Positions 9,067 through 17,539 of a stretch of 64,000 nt of DNA are shown piece by piece. Location of the stretch: the NCBI RefSeq assembly GCF_030316135.1, contig NZ_CP128185.1, forward strand, positions 3,906,001-3,970,000, given 5' to 3'. This stretch comes from Aliiglaciecola sp. LCG003 (GTDB lineage Bacteria; Pseudomonadota; Gammaproteobacteria; Enterobacterales; Alteromonadaceae). The notes under the pieces are model-generated. The model had not been told where the DNA came from. It worked only from the letters and a program-made list of their open reading frames with translations, and made no database searches. The first letter of the stretch is position 1. Every line of letters begins with the position of its first letter. The position numbers and the translations under genes were made by a program.

Positions 9067-9390
9067 TTAAGATACTGCTTGTCGCATACCACCTAAACAA
9101 TTCGGTGAGTTTGGTGAATTACCATATAAATTCTGCCACTCAGCATCAGTATAAGTATGTAGCGCCAATGCATGTATTTGGTCAGCCAACTCTTCTTTTA
9201 AGACTGCATTAACCGAACGATGTCGGTTGATTAACCTCTCGCCACTAAACTTGGGCGTGACTAACACCACCTTGAAATGCGTTTCAGAGCCAGCAGGTAC
9301 ATTATGCATAAAACTCTCATTCGTCACTTCTAAATGCGCTGGGTCAAAATGCGCTAGCAATTTTTGCTCTATATTATTTTGAATGTTCAT
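9067..9390 (-). CDS. bolA: BolA family protein
   Basis: BolA proteins bind monothiol glutaredoxins with an iron-sulfur cluster and in enterobacteria also act as transcription factors affecting cell shape under stress. The 107-residue protein matches the length of E. coli BolA. It shows the family core: HFKVVLVTPKFSG, the signature LINRHRSVNAVLKEEL (about residues 53-68) with its conserved histidine, and IHALALHTYTDAEW near the end. The C-terminal tail (NSPNSPNCLGG) is low-complexity. It is apparently monocistronic, with btuF convergent on one side and an AlkB gene upstream on the same strand. Confidence 0.93.
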   Translation of the reverse strand: MNIQNNIEQKLLAHFDPAHLEVTNESFMHNVPAGSETHFKVVLVTPKFSGERLINRHRSVNAVLKEELADQIHALALHTYTDAEWQNLYGNSPNSPNCLGGMRQAVS

Positions 9391-9524
9391 ATGTTGTCCC
9401 TGTGAATGTGTGTCTAAGTTTAAATTTAGCTTGTTATTGGCAGTTTAAACATGAATTTATTGTGTCAATTTACTAAGTAGTTGAGTCAACTAGATATAAT
9501 TTATCTAATGAAAAACACCGACTG

Positions 9525-10154
9525 TTATAACGTTGTATCTTGAGAATAGATCTTGCGGAAGGTCAAATTAATCCGTCCATCAAGCGCTCCTGCGCCTTTG
9601 CTGATACCATGCTGCCAGAACTCTTGAGTGCAGCCCCCCATCACCAATAGACTGCCGCTTAGTAAGGGTATTCTGACTTTTTTGCCCGACTGTTTATGCC
9701 GAAAATCGAAGTCCCGTGTTTGACCTAAAGTCACGGACGCTATCAAAGGATGCTTACCCAATTCAGCTTCATCGTCAGCATGCCAGCCCATACTATCTTG
9801 CCCGTCCCTATACCAATTGGCCAATACAGAGTTAAATTGAGCATCGCAAGCCTGTTCAACCTGCAGGCGCAAATCCCGCAGTTCTCCGGTCCAAGGTTGC
9901 GGTTGCATGGACAAGCCTGAGTAGCGGTAATGAGCGTCTTCATCTCCGTACCAAGATTGTAAACGGGGAATTTTCACCTGTTTACCGTACATTCGAATGA
10001 AATCTTGCTGCCAAGACAAACTATCTCGCAGTTTCTGATACAATCTTAACGCTTGCGCTGAATCGATAAAACTCGGCCAATAGCGAATGAATGCGTCCTC
10101 CATCGGCAGCGTCTCAAATGAGTGAGTTGGAATCGCAAATAAATCTTGTTGCAT
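9525..10154 (-). CDS. Fe(II)/2-oxoglutarate dioxygenase, AlkB family (DNA repair)
   Basis: AlkB-type enzymes remove methyl and etheno lesions from DNA bases by oxidative dealkylation. From the ATG at 10154 the protein has 209 residues. A longer frame exists but would run into rlmG's start, and the shorter form fits the AlkB homologue 2/3-like group. The iron-binding triad is visible as H125 and D127 in MGWHADDE and H182 in FWQHGISK. The 2-oxoglutarate arginine pair R194 and R200 lies in GRINLTFRK. PRLQSWYGD near residue 64 fits the substrate lid. It is divergent from rlmG with only about 30 bases between the two starts. Confidence 0.9.
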   Translation of the reverse strand: MQQDLFAIPTHSFETLPMEDAFIRYWPSFIDSAQALRLYQKLRDSLSWQQDFIRMYGKQVKIPRLQSWYGDEDAHYRYSGLSMQPQPWTGELRDLRLQVEQACDAQFNSVLANWYRDGQDSMGWHADDEAELGKHPLIASVTLGQTRDFDFRHKQSGKKVRIPLLSGSLLVMGGCTQEFWQHGISKGAGALDGRINLTFRKIYSQDTTL

Positions 10155-10184
10155 AAACTTAATACTTAATTGAATCCTATTTAA

Positions 10185-11324
10185 ATGAATACATGTTTTG
10201 ATTTTCAGGGAAAGTCCCTGCAATTATACCGCTTTCCTAAACGATTTACCCACCCAAGCTGGCAGGCGTGGGATGCTGCGGATGAATTATTGATAGAGCA
10301 TATCAACGAGCATCAAGGTGACATAGAGCAAGCCCAGATGCTTATCTTGAACGACGATTTTGGGGCATTAACATCTTGGTTTAACTCAGCGCAAATTTGT
10401 CATATTAGCGATTCTTATGTGGCCCAGCGGGCTGCCCAATTAAATCTCGAAGAGAATCAATTGCCAACTACTTCGGTGCAATTTATAGATAGCCTTGCTA
10501 TTCCAGCTGTGCAACCAGATTGGGTCGTCATAAAAATACCCAAAACCTTGGCGTTACTTGAGCACCAATTGGCGCAGTTACAGTCCATCATTTCAGTCAA
10601 TACCCGAATTGTAGCAGCCGCTAAGGTTAAGTCGATCCAAAAGTCGACCCTTACTCTATTTGAAAAATATTTAGGCGTAACCACTACTTCGTTGGCTAAG
10701 AAAAAATCCAGACTGGTGTTTTGCCAACCAAGGTTGCCAGCAAAAATGCTCAAATCACCCTATCCCACAATTTGGCATACAGACGATAAACTATTTGAGA
10801 TTTCTAATCACGCAAATGTCTTTGCTCGACAGCAGATGGACATAGCAGCACGTTTATTGATCAACCACTTACCGGATTGCAGCAACAAGCATGTAATAGA
10901 TCTTGGTTGCGGAAACGGTGTTTTGGGTTTGTACATTTTGAAAAATTTCGACAACTGTAAAGTCACTTTTGTGGATGAGTCTCACATGGCCATTGCTTCG
11001 GCACAATATAATGTTGAGCATAACCTGAAAGATAAACTTTCCCAATGCCGATTCGTGGTGAGTAATTGCTTAGAACAAGTCAGTTCAGATTGGGAAACCG
11101 ACATAGTGTTGTGCAACCCTCCCTTCCATCAACAAAATACGGTCACCGACCATATAGCTGTTCAAATGTTTGAAGATGCGAAATCAAAATTGAAAAGAGG
11201 TGGCGAATTAAGGATCATTGGTAATCGACACCTAGAATATCCACACAAGCTAAAAAAATTATTTGGTGGTTATCAAGTGATTGCCAGCGACAGAAAATTT
11301 AGTATTTTATCCTCGATAAAATAA
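10185..11324 (+). CDS. rlmG: 23S rRNA (guanine-N2) methyltransferase RlmG
   Basis: RlmG methylates G1835 (E. coli numbering) of 23S rRNA using S-adenosylmethionine. The 379 residues match the E. coli enzyme. The N-terminal half is the degenerate methyltransferase-like domain seen in RlmG and RsmC. The C-terminal half holds the SAM-binding VIDLGCGNGVLG (from about residue 237) and the catalytic NPPFH motif at residues 311-315. Its start is close to the divergent AlkB-type gene, so the two promoters must overlap the facing coding regions. A cyclophilin gene follows after 30 bases. Confidence 0.94.
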   Translation: MNTCFDFQGKSLQLYRFPKRFTHPSWQAWDAADELLIEHINEHQGDIEQAQMLILNDDFGALTSWFNSAQICHISDSYVAQRAAQLNLEENQLPTTSVQFIDSLAIPAVQPDWVVIKIPKTLALLEHQLAQLQSIISVNTRIVAAAKVKSIQKSTLTLFEKYLGVTTTSLAKKKSRLVFCQPRLPAKMLKSPYPTIWHTDDKLFEISNHANVFARQQMDIAARLLINHLPDCSNKHVIDLGCGNGVLGLYILKNFDNCKVTFVDESHMAIASAQYNVEHNLKDKLSQCRFVVSNCLEQVSSDWETDIVLCNPPFHQQNTVTDHIAVQMFEDAKSKLKRGGELRIIGNRHLEYPHKLKKLFGGYQVIASDRKFSILSSIK

Positions 11325-11354
11325 ACCTGTAATTTCACTTTAGGGGAGCTAACT

Positions 11355-11954
11355 ATGCGTTACACCATTTTTGCCTTTATCTTGTTTTTGCTCAGTCCCA
11401 TTACTGTGGCTAAAAATAAAGATGATGGCTCACACATCCAGCCAGACAACTATTATCCACGGGTGATGTTGCACACAACCATGGGTGATATTACGGTTGA
11501 ATTAGACCGCACCCGTGCGCCTCTCACAGTTAATAATTTTTTGCGCTATGTAGACAAACGTAGCTTCGAAGGCACCATTTTTCATAGAGTGATTGCAGAT
11601 TTTGTGGTGCAAGGTGGTGGCTATGACAAAGATTTCAGAGAGCTATCCAAATTTCCTAAAATTTATAATGAGTCTGGTAATGGCCTCAAAAACCAGCTTT
11701 ACACCATTGCCATGGCGCGCTCCAATGACGAACATTCCGCCAATCGGCAATTTTACTTTAATTTAAATGACAATGAGAGTTTAGATCCTGGCAAGGACTG
11801 GGGGTACGCAGTGTTTGGTTATGTCACAGAAGGCACAGATGTACTGGATGCCATTTCGCAAGTTCCCACCCAATACGATGCTATTGTGGGCTGGGCCGAT
11901 GTTCCAATTGAGCCAGTGTTATTAATTAAAACTACTCTGTTGCCACCGCTGTAG
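11355..11954 (+). CDS. Secreted cyclophilin-type peptidyl-prolyl isomerase
   Basis: The enzyme catalyses cis-trans isomerisation of proline peptide bonds and probably acts in the periplasm, since the first 20 residues form a signal peptide (MRYTIFAFILFLLSPITVA). The 199-residue precursor contains the cyclophilin core FHRVIADFVVQGGG (about residues 77-90), IAMARSNDEHSANRQFYFN and a GYAVFGYVTEG segment. In many cyclophilins the middle motif reads TNGSQFFIN, and here it is SANRQFYFN, as in the bacterial PpiA/PpiB branch with small changes. The start has AGGGGAG 6 bases upstream. It may share a transcript with rlmG. Confidence 0.9.
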   Translation: MRYTIFAFILFLLSPITVAKNKDDGSHIQPDNYYPRVMLHTTMGDITVELDRTRAPLTVNNFLRYVDKRSFEGTIFHRVIADFVVQGGGYDKDFRELSKFPKIYNESGNGLKNQLYTIAMARSNDEHSANRQFYFNLNDNESLDPGKDWGYAVFGYVTEGTDVLDAISQVPTQYDAIVGWADVPIEPVLLIKTTLLPPL

Positions 11955-11962
11955 TGTAAATG

Positions 11963-12478
11963 TCAAATCGCAAGGCGAAATAACAGTGACTCTTTGCCAT
12001 CATGACTAAACTCGCCTTGTGGCTGCATCGCTAGCTTTTTCAAAAGGGAAATTGAGCTAGGATTATGTGCAGAAACCATAGCATATACATAAGGCAGTTG
12101 AGCTTTTTTCACTTCATAATCAAGCACGGCTTGCACCGCTTCAAACGTCAATCCTTGACCTCGGTACTCCGCAAGTGTGGCGTAGCCAATGTCAGGAGCA
12201 GACAGATAATCCCGTTGTAATAATCCGCAAAGACCCATTGGCAGCAAACTAGTCCTATCGGCATAAACATACAAGCCGAAATCATTCTTTTGATATGAGT
12301 CTAACGGGCCTTGCTGGATAAAAGTTTCGGCATCGTTAAGACTATGCACTTGTCTGTCACCAATATGCTTCAACCAACTGGGATCATTGACCAGACGTAA
12401 AATGAATTCTGCATCTGACAAAGCAATCCGCCGGACTATAGTGCGTTCAGTGCTAAGGATAATATTGACTTGGGACAT
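11963..12478 (-). CDS. GNAT family N-acetyltransferase (RimJ/RimL-like)
   Basis: The 171-residue protein has the GNAT fold of the RimJ/RimL type. It shows an N-terminal strand-helix (LSTERTIVRRIALSDAEFIL), a substrate loop, then the acetyl-CoA site around IGYATLAEYRGQGLTFEAVQAVLDYE (residues about 96-120, with the RGQG P-loop) and the late VSAHNPSSISLLKKLAM helix. The acceptor cannot be predicted. It begins 3 bases after the stop of a diguanylate cyclase gene and is probably translated from the same message. Confidence 0.87.
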   Translation of the reverse strand: MSQVNIILSTERTIVRRIALSDAEFILRLVNDPSWLKHIGDRQVHSLNDAETFIQQGPLDSYQKNDFGLYVYADRTSLLPMGLCGLLQRDYLSAPDIGYATLAEYRGQGLTFEAVQAVLDYEVKKAQLPYVYAMVSAHNPSSISLLKKLAMQPQGEFSHDGKESLLFRLAI

Positions 12479-12481
12479 GAG

Positions 12482-13612
12482 TTACGCCAAAGGCAAACTG
12501 GAGGAAATAGAGCGAACTTTATTTTTACCTGCTTTTTTGGCTTGATATAAGGCTTTATCGGCTTTTTCAATCAATGCAATGTGGCTTTCTCCTTCACTAA
12601 GACCGTGGCCTACACTGATAGAAATTGCTGTACTTTCATACATTTTATTGAGCTTAAACACTTCGCCTCGCATCCGATCAGCTACTTGCATTGCATTCGC
12701 TTGAGCCGTTTCGACTAAAATAACAATGAATTCATCGCCGCCTATGCGGCCCACATAATCAATATCTCTGACATGTTTCTTGATTGCGTCGGCCACCTCT
12801 ACTAATACCCTATCGCCAAACACATGACCGAAACTGTCATTAATCAACTTAAAATCATCAATGTCTATAATCAACAATGACAACGAGTGGTTGAATCTTT
12901 CGCTACGGGATAATTCTCTTTCAAGAAAATTATCAATGGTACGACGATTTAATAATCCTGTTAGGTGGTCTTGCTGAGACAACATTTTTAGTTTTTTATT
13001 GTTGTTAGTGAGCTCAGTAAAAGTTTCAAACTGTCTAATTCGTGCTTGTTCGGTGAAATTACAAATGACTAAACATGCAATGGTGGTGGTTAAGCTGATG
13101 GCGATCAGGGGCGAATACACCTCGGGAGGCACATTGATCACCAAGATCACTGATAGTACCCAAAACGCAATGGCTACCACTGAACTAAGTAGCACAAACT
13201 GACCATGTAGGGTAAAGCACATAGTCATCATAATGATCGCAAATGGAGTCACCCCTAAACCGAATTCTGCGCTCAGTACCGACAACATTACCGCCAATGA
13301 TGCCATAAAAAAGGGAAAAACCAGTTCGATGAAATTTGCTATGGCAATCAGTGCTGGAGCGTCTTTTAATTTATTAAGGAGAAATATATTTAAGCTTGAA
13401 TATAACACTGCAAATGAATAAAGCAGTGTATAGGGCATCATTTCGGTGCTAAAAGCTCCCATTCCCAAACGAAAGTGATGAATTAAATGAATTCCAAAAA
13501 CGATACATGCCAGAAAAGAAAAGTACATGACATACTTTAAATTATTGTTATTGCAATACACCTCATATTCCACTTCAAAAGCAGGGTGAGGCTTGGGGAA
13601 AATCAGAGACAT
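12482..13612 (-). CDS. Membrane-bound diguanylate cyclase (GGDEF)
   Basis: The enzyme makes cyclic di-GMP from two GTP. The 376 residues divide into an N-terminal membrane sensor of about six hydrophobic segments (residues 26-185) and a C-terminal GGDEF domain. The domain starts at QQDHLTGLLNRRT, has the active-site GGDEF at 291-295, and an intact inhibitory I-site RDID at 282-285. The membrane module is not one I can name. Both catalytic and feedback sites are intact, so it should be active and product-inhibited. It is followed after 3 bases by the GNAT gene. Confidence 0.92.
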   Translation of the reverse strand: MSLIFPKPHPAFEVEYEVYCNNNNLKYVMYFSFLACIVFGIHLIHHFRLGMGAFSTEMMPYTLLYSFAVLYSSLNIFLLNKLKDAPALIAIANFIELVFPFFMASLAVMLSVLSAEFGLGVTPFAIIMMTMCFTLHGQFVLLSSVVAIAFWVLSVILVINVPPEVYSPLIAISLTTTIACLVICNFTEQARIRQFETFTELTNNNKKLKMLSQQDHLTGLLNRRTIDNFLERELSRSERFNHSLSLLIIDIDDFKLINDSFGHVFGDRVLVEVADAIKKHVRDIDYVGRIGGDEFIVILVETAQANAMQVADRMRGEVFKLNKMYESTAISISVGHGLSEGESHIALIEKADKALYQAKKAGKNKVRSISSSLPLA

Positions 13613-13732
13613 TGATTACTCACAAAGCAGCCCAAAGACTATATCCTTTCCTATAGGCTCAAACGGAACGCCGTTCGACGACTTAAGTTTAGCAAAAAGC
13701 GCTTACCATACAATAACTTTTAAAACTTTTCG

Positions 13733-14716
13733 TTAAGCGTGATTTACTGTAAATGACATTACAGCGCCTATATTTGCACAATTAGCGCTCAACATCATCA
13801 ATCGATCGAGCCCTAGTGCAACACCTGCGCAATTGGGTAATCCATGCTTTATGGCCTGAATAAAATAACCATCGATAGGGATCTCAGCCGCTCCGCTGTT
13901 TGCGCGCATCAGATTATCTTGCTTGAAACGCTGCAAATGCTCATCCGCATCGGTTAGCTCATGATAACCATTGGCCAATTCAACTCCTTTAAAGTAAATC
14001 TCAAATCGTTGCGCTACCCGCGTATCACTTTGATCAATCTGTGCTAAGGCCGACTGGGAAGCGGGAAAATTGATCAAAGCTACCGGTCTGTCCAGCCCAA
14101 TTTGTGGCTCTACGACTTGGCTGCACAGAAGTTGCAACAAAGTGTCTTTTGATGTTTCACCTATTGCAATATTAGCAAACCCTAGCTCAGATGCTGTTTT
14201 TTTAATTTGATTAAGATTTGCCGACAGAGGGTCGAGTTGGCAATACCGAATAAAAGCGTCTTGATAGCTTAGTTTCTCTAACGGATCACAGCCCAAAGTC
14301 AGTTGTAATAAAGCGTCTACTTCATCTATCAGTTGTAAATGATCTAAGTTGACTCTATACCACTCTAACATGGTAAATTCAGGGTTATGATGGCGACCGG
14401 CTTCTTCGTTTCGAAAGGATTTACATATTTGATAGATGCAGCCGCTGCCCGCCGCTAATAAACGTTTCATGGCGTATTCTGGTGAGGTTTGTAGATAGAG
14501 TGTTTTACTGCCAGTGGCTATAGGACTGATAAATTCAGTTTGAAAAGCACTTAAATGAATATCGGTGACACTGAAGTTTGCTAAAGCAGGCGTTTCAACC
14601 TCCATCACATCCCGTTGCTGAAAAAACTGACGGATTTGTGTCAGGATAGTCGCTCGGTGCTTGAGCATATGAAGGCTGGCTGAGGGTTGCCATGGGTGTG
14701 ACTGAGACATTGGCAT
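13733..14716 (-). CDS. epmA: Elongation factor P--(R)-beta-lysine ligase EpmA (GenX/PoxA)
   Basis: EpmA attaches (R)-beta-lysine to a lysine of elongation factor P. The 327-residue protein is a stand-alone class II lysyl-tRNA synthetase-like catalytic core without an anticodon domain. It aligns with E. coli EpmA throughout: HPWQPSASLHMLKHRATI near the start, VMEVETPALANFSVTDIHL, SFRNEEAGRHHNPEFTMLEWYR (motif 2 region), VELANGYHELTDADE and the motif 3 GVALGLDRLMML. AGG lies 5 bases before the chosen ATG. A second ATG two codons on would match the E. coli start. It lies downstream of efp on the same strand, with an intrinsic terminator in between. Confidence 0.95.
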   Translation of the reverse strand: MPMSQSHPWQPSASLHMLKHRATILTQIRQFFQQRDVMEVETPALANFSVTDIHLSAFQTEFISPIATGSKTLYLQTSPEYAMKRLLAAGSGCIYQICKSFRNEEAGRHHNPEFTMLEWYRVNLDHLQLIDEVDALLQLTLGCDPLEKLSYQDAFIRYCQLDPLSANLNQIKKTASELGFANIAIGETSKDTLLQLLCSQVVEPQIGLDRPVALINFPASQSALAQIDQSDTRVAQRFEIYFKGVELANGYHELTDADEHLQRFKQDNLMRANSGAAEIPIDGYFIQAIKHGLPNCAGVALGLDRLMMLSANCANIGAVMSFTVNHA

Positions 14717-14726
14717 TGCTACCTAG

Positions 14727-14757
14727 AAAAAATGTGGCCCCAGAACTAGAGCCACAT
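14727..14757 (-). terminator. Intrinsic terminator between efp and epmA
   Basis: ATGTGGC and GCCACAT form a 7-bp stem that, read on the minus strand, is followed directly by a run of T residues. It starts about 14 bases after the efp stop and ends before the epmA start. It probably limits read-through from the highly expressed efp gene into epmA. Confidence 0.75.
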
Positions 14758-14770
14758 AGGAATTTCAAAA

Positions 14771-15340
14771 TTATTTTTGCGCCCGTGACACATATTCACC
14801 ACTGCGGGTGTCAACTTTGATCACTTCGCCAGTTTGGATGAAAAGCGGTACTCGCACCACGGCGCCTGTGGATAAGGTTGCTGGCTTGCCGCCCGTTCCA
14901 GCGGTATCACCTTTTAGACCAGGGTCCGTTTCGGTGATCTCTAGCTCAACAAAATTCGGTGGCGTAACCACAATAGGACTACCATTCCACAAAGTGATAG
15001 TACAAGTATCGTTTTCTGCCAACCACTTGATATTTTCACCTACGGCTTTTTCATCAGCGGCGATTTGTTCAAAGGTCTCGTTGTTCATAAAATGCCAAAA
15101 TTCACCATCGGTATAAAGATAGGAAAGATCGGTATCCATCACATCAGCGCTCTCAACAGAGTCACCTGATCTGAAAGTTTTTTCTAACACTTTACCGGAA
15201 ATAAGTTTACGAATTTTGACCCGGCTGAACGCTTGCCCTTTACCTGGTTTTACATATTCGTTCTCAAGAATGTTGCAAGGTTCGCCGTCGAGCATTATCT
15301 TAAGGCCCGCTTTAAATTCATTTGTGCTGTAATTAGCCAT
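14771..15340 (-). CDS. efp: Elongation factor P
   Basis: EF-P binds ribosomes stalled on consecutive prolines and promotes peptide bond formation. The 189-residue protein has the usual three beta-barrel domains. The loop [10 protein letters not shown] places the modifiable lysine at K34, the residue that receives (R)-beta-lysine in E. coli. The conserved C-terminal signature appears as [24 protein letters not shown] lies 4 bases before the ATG. The partner enzymes EpmA (downstream) and EpmB (divergent, 21 bases away) flank the gene, so this EF-P is almost certainly the beta-lysylated type. Confidence 0.97.
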   Translation of the reverse strand: MANYSTNEFKAGLKIMLDGEPCNILENEYVKPGKGQAFSRVKIRKLISGKVLEKTFRSGDSVESADVMDTDLSYLYTDGEFWHFMNNETFEQIAADEKAVGENIKWLAENDTCTITLWNGSPIVVTPPNFVELEITETDPGLKGDTAGTGGKPATLSTGAVVRVPLFIQTGEVIKVDTRSGEYVSRAQK

Positions 15341-15361
15341 AATTCCTCTGAATTAAAAATA

Positions 15362-16399
15362 TTGAGTAATCGTTTGACGCAGATAATACCTAAAAAACTC
15401 GTTGCTGTAGAGACTAACTGGCAAAAAGAGCTAGCACAGTGTTTCACTGACCCTGAAAAGTTGCTGTTATACCTCGAATTTCCCATCCATGACTTTGAGC
15501 AAGACATAAAAGCTCGCAAGCTTTTCCCCATGCGTGTACCTAAAGCGTTTGCTCAGAAGATGTGTAAACAAGACCGCGACGATCCTTTGTTTAAACAAGT
15601 TTTTCCAATGTCTGATGAATTTGGCGCTCACCCAAATTTTGTTGCAGATCCGCTGCTGGAACAACAGAACCCCCAACAAGGAATACTGCATAAATATCAA
15701 TCACGAGCATTGTTGATGGTGCGTGGCGGTTGTGCGGTGAATTGTCGCTATTGCTTCAGACGCCATTTTCCGTACGAACAAAACAGTTTAAACAAACAAG
15801 GCTGGATTGACGCCCTTGATTACATTCGCCAGGATAAAAATATCAATGAAGTCATATACTCTGGCGGTGATCCTTTGATGGCCAAGGATGATTTTCTGGC
15901 ATGGTTGACCAACCAAATTGAAGATATTGGGCATATAAAACGGTTGCGTATCCATACGCGGTTACCTGTAGTCATTCCGAACAGAATAGATGCGCAGATG
16001 CTAGATTGGATTCAACAAAGTCGACTACAGATTGTGATGGTGCTACATATTAATCATGCTAATGAAATAGATCAGGTATTGCAGGAAAAACTCGCCACAC
16101 TTCGGCAGTTGGGGGTCATCTTGTTGAATCAGTCGGTCCTGTTGAAAGGCATAAATGATAGTGCGGATGCTTTGGTCACATTAAGTGAACGCTTGTTCGA
16201 CGTTGGGGTACTACCCTACTATTTACATATGTTGGATAAGGTGGCGGGCGCTGCGCATTTCGATGTTTGTGAACAGCAAGCCAGAGAAATAATGCGCGCT
16301 GCAATAAAACGTTTGCCAGGCTTTTTAGTCCCCAAGCTCGTCAGAGAGATTGGTGGACAACCTGGCAAAACGCCACTTGATTTACATCTACATCCTTAA
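15362..16399 (+). CDS. epmB: EF-P beta-lysylation protein EpmB (lysine 2,3-aminomutase family)
   Basis: EpmB is a radical-SAM, PLP-dependent enzyme that converts L-lysine to (R)-beta-lysine for attachment to EF-P. I chose a TTG start at 15362, giving 345 residues (E. coli 342). The open frame continues upstream only by running antisense through efp. The iron-sulfur motif CxxxCxxC is present as C124, C128 and C131 in GGCAVNCRYCFRRH. VIYSGGDPLMAKDD follows. The C-terminal PKLVREIGGQPGKTPLDL matches the family. The start has no strong ribosome binding site, so the exact codon is uncertain. Confidence 0.93.
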   Translation: MSNRLTQIIPKKLVAVETNWQKELAQCFTDPEKLLLYLEFPIHDFEQDIKARKLFPMRVPKAFAQKMCKQDRDDPLFKQVFPMSDEFGAHPNFVADPLLEQQNPQQGILHKYQSRALLMVRGGCAVNCRYCFRRHFPYEQNSLNKQGWIDALDYIRQDKNINEVIYSGGDPLMAKDDFLAWLTNQIEDIGHIKRLRIHTRLPVVIPNRIDAQMLDWIQQSRLQIVMVLHINHANEIDQVLQEKLATLRQLGVILLNQSVLLKGINDSADALVTLSERLFDVGVLPYYLHMLDKVAGAAHFDVCEQQAREIMRAAIKRLPGFLVPKLVREIGGQPGKTPLDLHLHP

Positions 16400-16588
16400 T
16401 TAGGCAAACGTATTCACGTTCGAGCCTACAGCCGGATTAGATGAAACCCTTGGTACGTCAGCTGCTGAATCCAGTAGCTGAAGCGTCGCTTGACCTTTTA
16501 TCTCTTGATCTGACTTAGCGAGTTGCAAGGCTTTAACTTCTAACGACGCACCGGCAGTTCCAGATGAGTTTACACCTTGAAGTTCCAT
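16400..16588 (-). CDS. Small YjfB-like protein (putative motility-associated)
   Basis: The 62-residue protein resembles the YjfB-type putative motility family: an N-terminal polar segment, a central amphipathic helix (ALQLAKSDQEIKGQATLQLL) and an ending PAVGSNVNTFA that recalls the family's P-x-x-G-x-x-(V/I)-D/N tail. GAGGTA is placed 8 bases before the ATG. Its stop abuts the epmB stop on the other strand. Function is not established for the family. Nothing else flagellar lies in this window, so the name is a resemblance only. Confidence 0.6.
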   Translation of the reverse strand: MELQGVNSSGTAGASLEVKALQLAKSDQEIKGQATLQLLDSAADVPRVSSNPAVGSNVNTFA

Positions 16589-16705
16589 ACCAATTACCTC
16601 ATTGCTTGTAGCAATTTAAAAAAACAGGCAGAATTACCCGTCTACGGTCATTATCGGCCTAAATTAACTTTTCTTGAGCTTTTTTTTACTTTTTGAGACC
16701 TATTG

Positions 16706-17032
16706 ATGTCGACCTCTGAAATACCTAACCAAACTTTGTTCGAAAAACTTACTGAAACCATGCAATTGATATATCGAAAAGCCATTGATGCTGATGATGC
16801 TTTAGCTAAATTAATGCAGTCTGGCAAAGGTAAGTTTAACCATATCTTCACTCCGGATGCGGGCTTTGAGGTGCAGAGCAAACGCTTTATGCCTTATGTA
16901 AAGGAACTGGCAAAAGACATCACAGAATTGGAAAATGCCAATCAGCAGAGCTTACAACAATCGCTACCCCATATCGTGAAAAAAATGGAGCTGTTGTTAA
17001 CCACCCTTAACCAATTCAAAGTCACCCTTTAG
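16706..17032 (+). CDS. Small helical protein of unknown function
   Basis: I do not recognise a family. The 108-residue protein starts at the ATG at 16706 (a TTG one codon earlier is possible). It looks all-helical and soluble, with a coiled-coil-like C-terminal half (KELAKDITELENANQQSLQQ then HIVKKMELLLTTLNQF). The ribosome binding site is weak (GAGA). It is divergent from the YjfB-like gene and about 110 bases before another small gene on the same strand. Codon usage looks native. Confidence 0.6.
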   Translation: MSTSEIPNQTLFEKLTETMQLIYRKAIDADDALAKLMQSGKGKFNHIFTPDAGFEVQSKRFMPYVKELAKDITELENANQQSLQQSLPHIVKKMELLLTTLNQFKVTL

Positions 17033-17143
17033 GTTTTAACCTAAAAGGCATTAAACACAGCAGCTTGTTTTTTGAACAAAATGTACCATAATTATAACTC
17101 CAGCAAACTGCAATTTATCCGATGCAATATCATAGGAGATTAG

Positions 17144-17494
17144 GTGGAAATTGGAGTAGCAAGTCGCGGTATTAATTTTTCAAATGATGCACCTTCAAAT
17201 GCGTCACAGGGACAGACGCGCGCTTTAAATGCCTATGGGATTGGCAGCGCCAATCAGCCGGAAGTCCAACTTTCTCCACAAGCCCGTATTTTGCAACAAA
17301 ATGAACAGACGCAGAATCAACGGGCAGAAAGCTTAACTGCAGATAAAAAGGCTGAAAAACAACCGGAAAGCGTTGAAGAGTTAGCGAGGACTGACTTTAT
17401 CCGGGTATCAAGTAGTGTAGGCGCTGCGGCAAAAAATAATCTCACCTCTGAACAAGCAACCGAAGTCTACCGCTCGATTCAAGAATTACTCTAA
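17144..17494 (+). CDS. Small hydrophilic protein of unknown function
   Basis: No family recognised. The 116-residue protein begins with GTG, supported by AGGAG 5 bases upstream. The first 85 residues are disordered-looking (rich in Asn, Gln, Ser and Glu, including LSPQARILQQNEQTQNQ). The last 30 form an amphipathic helix (LTSEQATEVYRSIQELL). The LSPQAR element recalls linker sequences of flagellar regulatory and anti-sigma proteins, but that is a weak resemblance. There is no signal peptide or membrane segment. Confidence 0.6.
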   Translation: MEIGVASRGINFSNDAPSNASQGQTRALNAYGIGSANQPEVQLSPQARILQQNEQTQNQRAESLTADKKAEKQPESVEELARTDFIRVSSSVGAAAKNNLTSEQATEVYRSIQELL

Positions 17495-17539
17495 GGCATA
17501 CTTCAGGCAGCGCATGGGGCTTGCGAAAAACAGTTATGC

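Noticed and set aside
10155-10223. Longer AlkB frame up to 10223
   Set aside because: It would cover the divergent rlmG start, and the shorter form already has the complete fold.
15233-15361. Longer epmB frame starting at 15233
   Set aside because: The extra residues are antisense to efp and not related to EpmB. The TTG at 15362 gives the family length.
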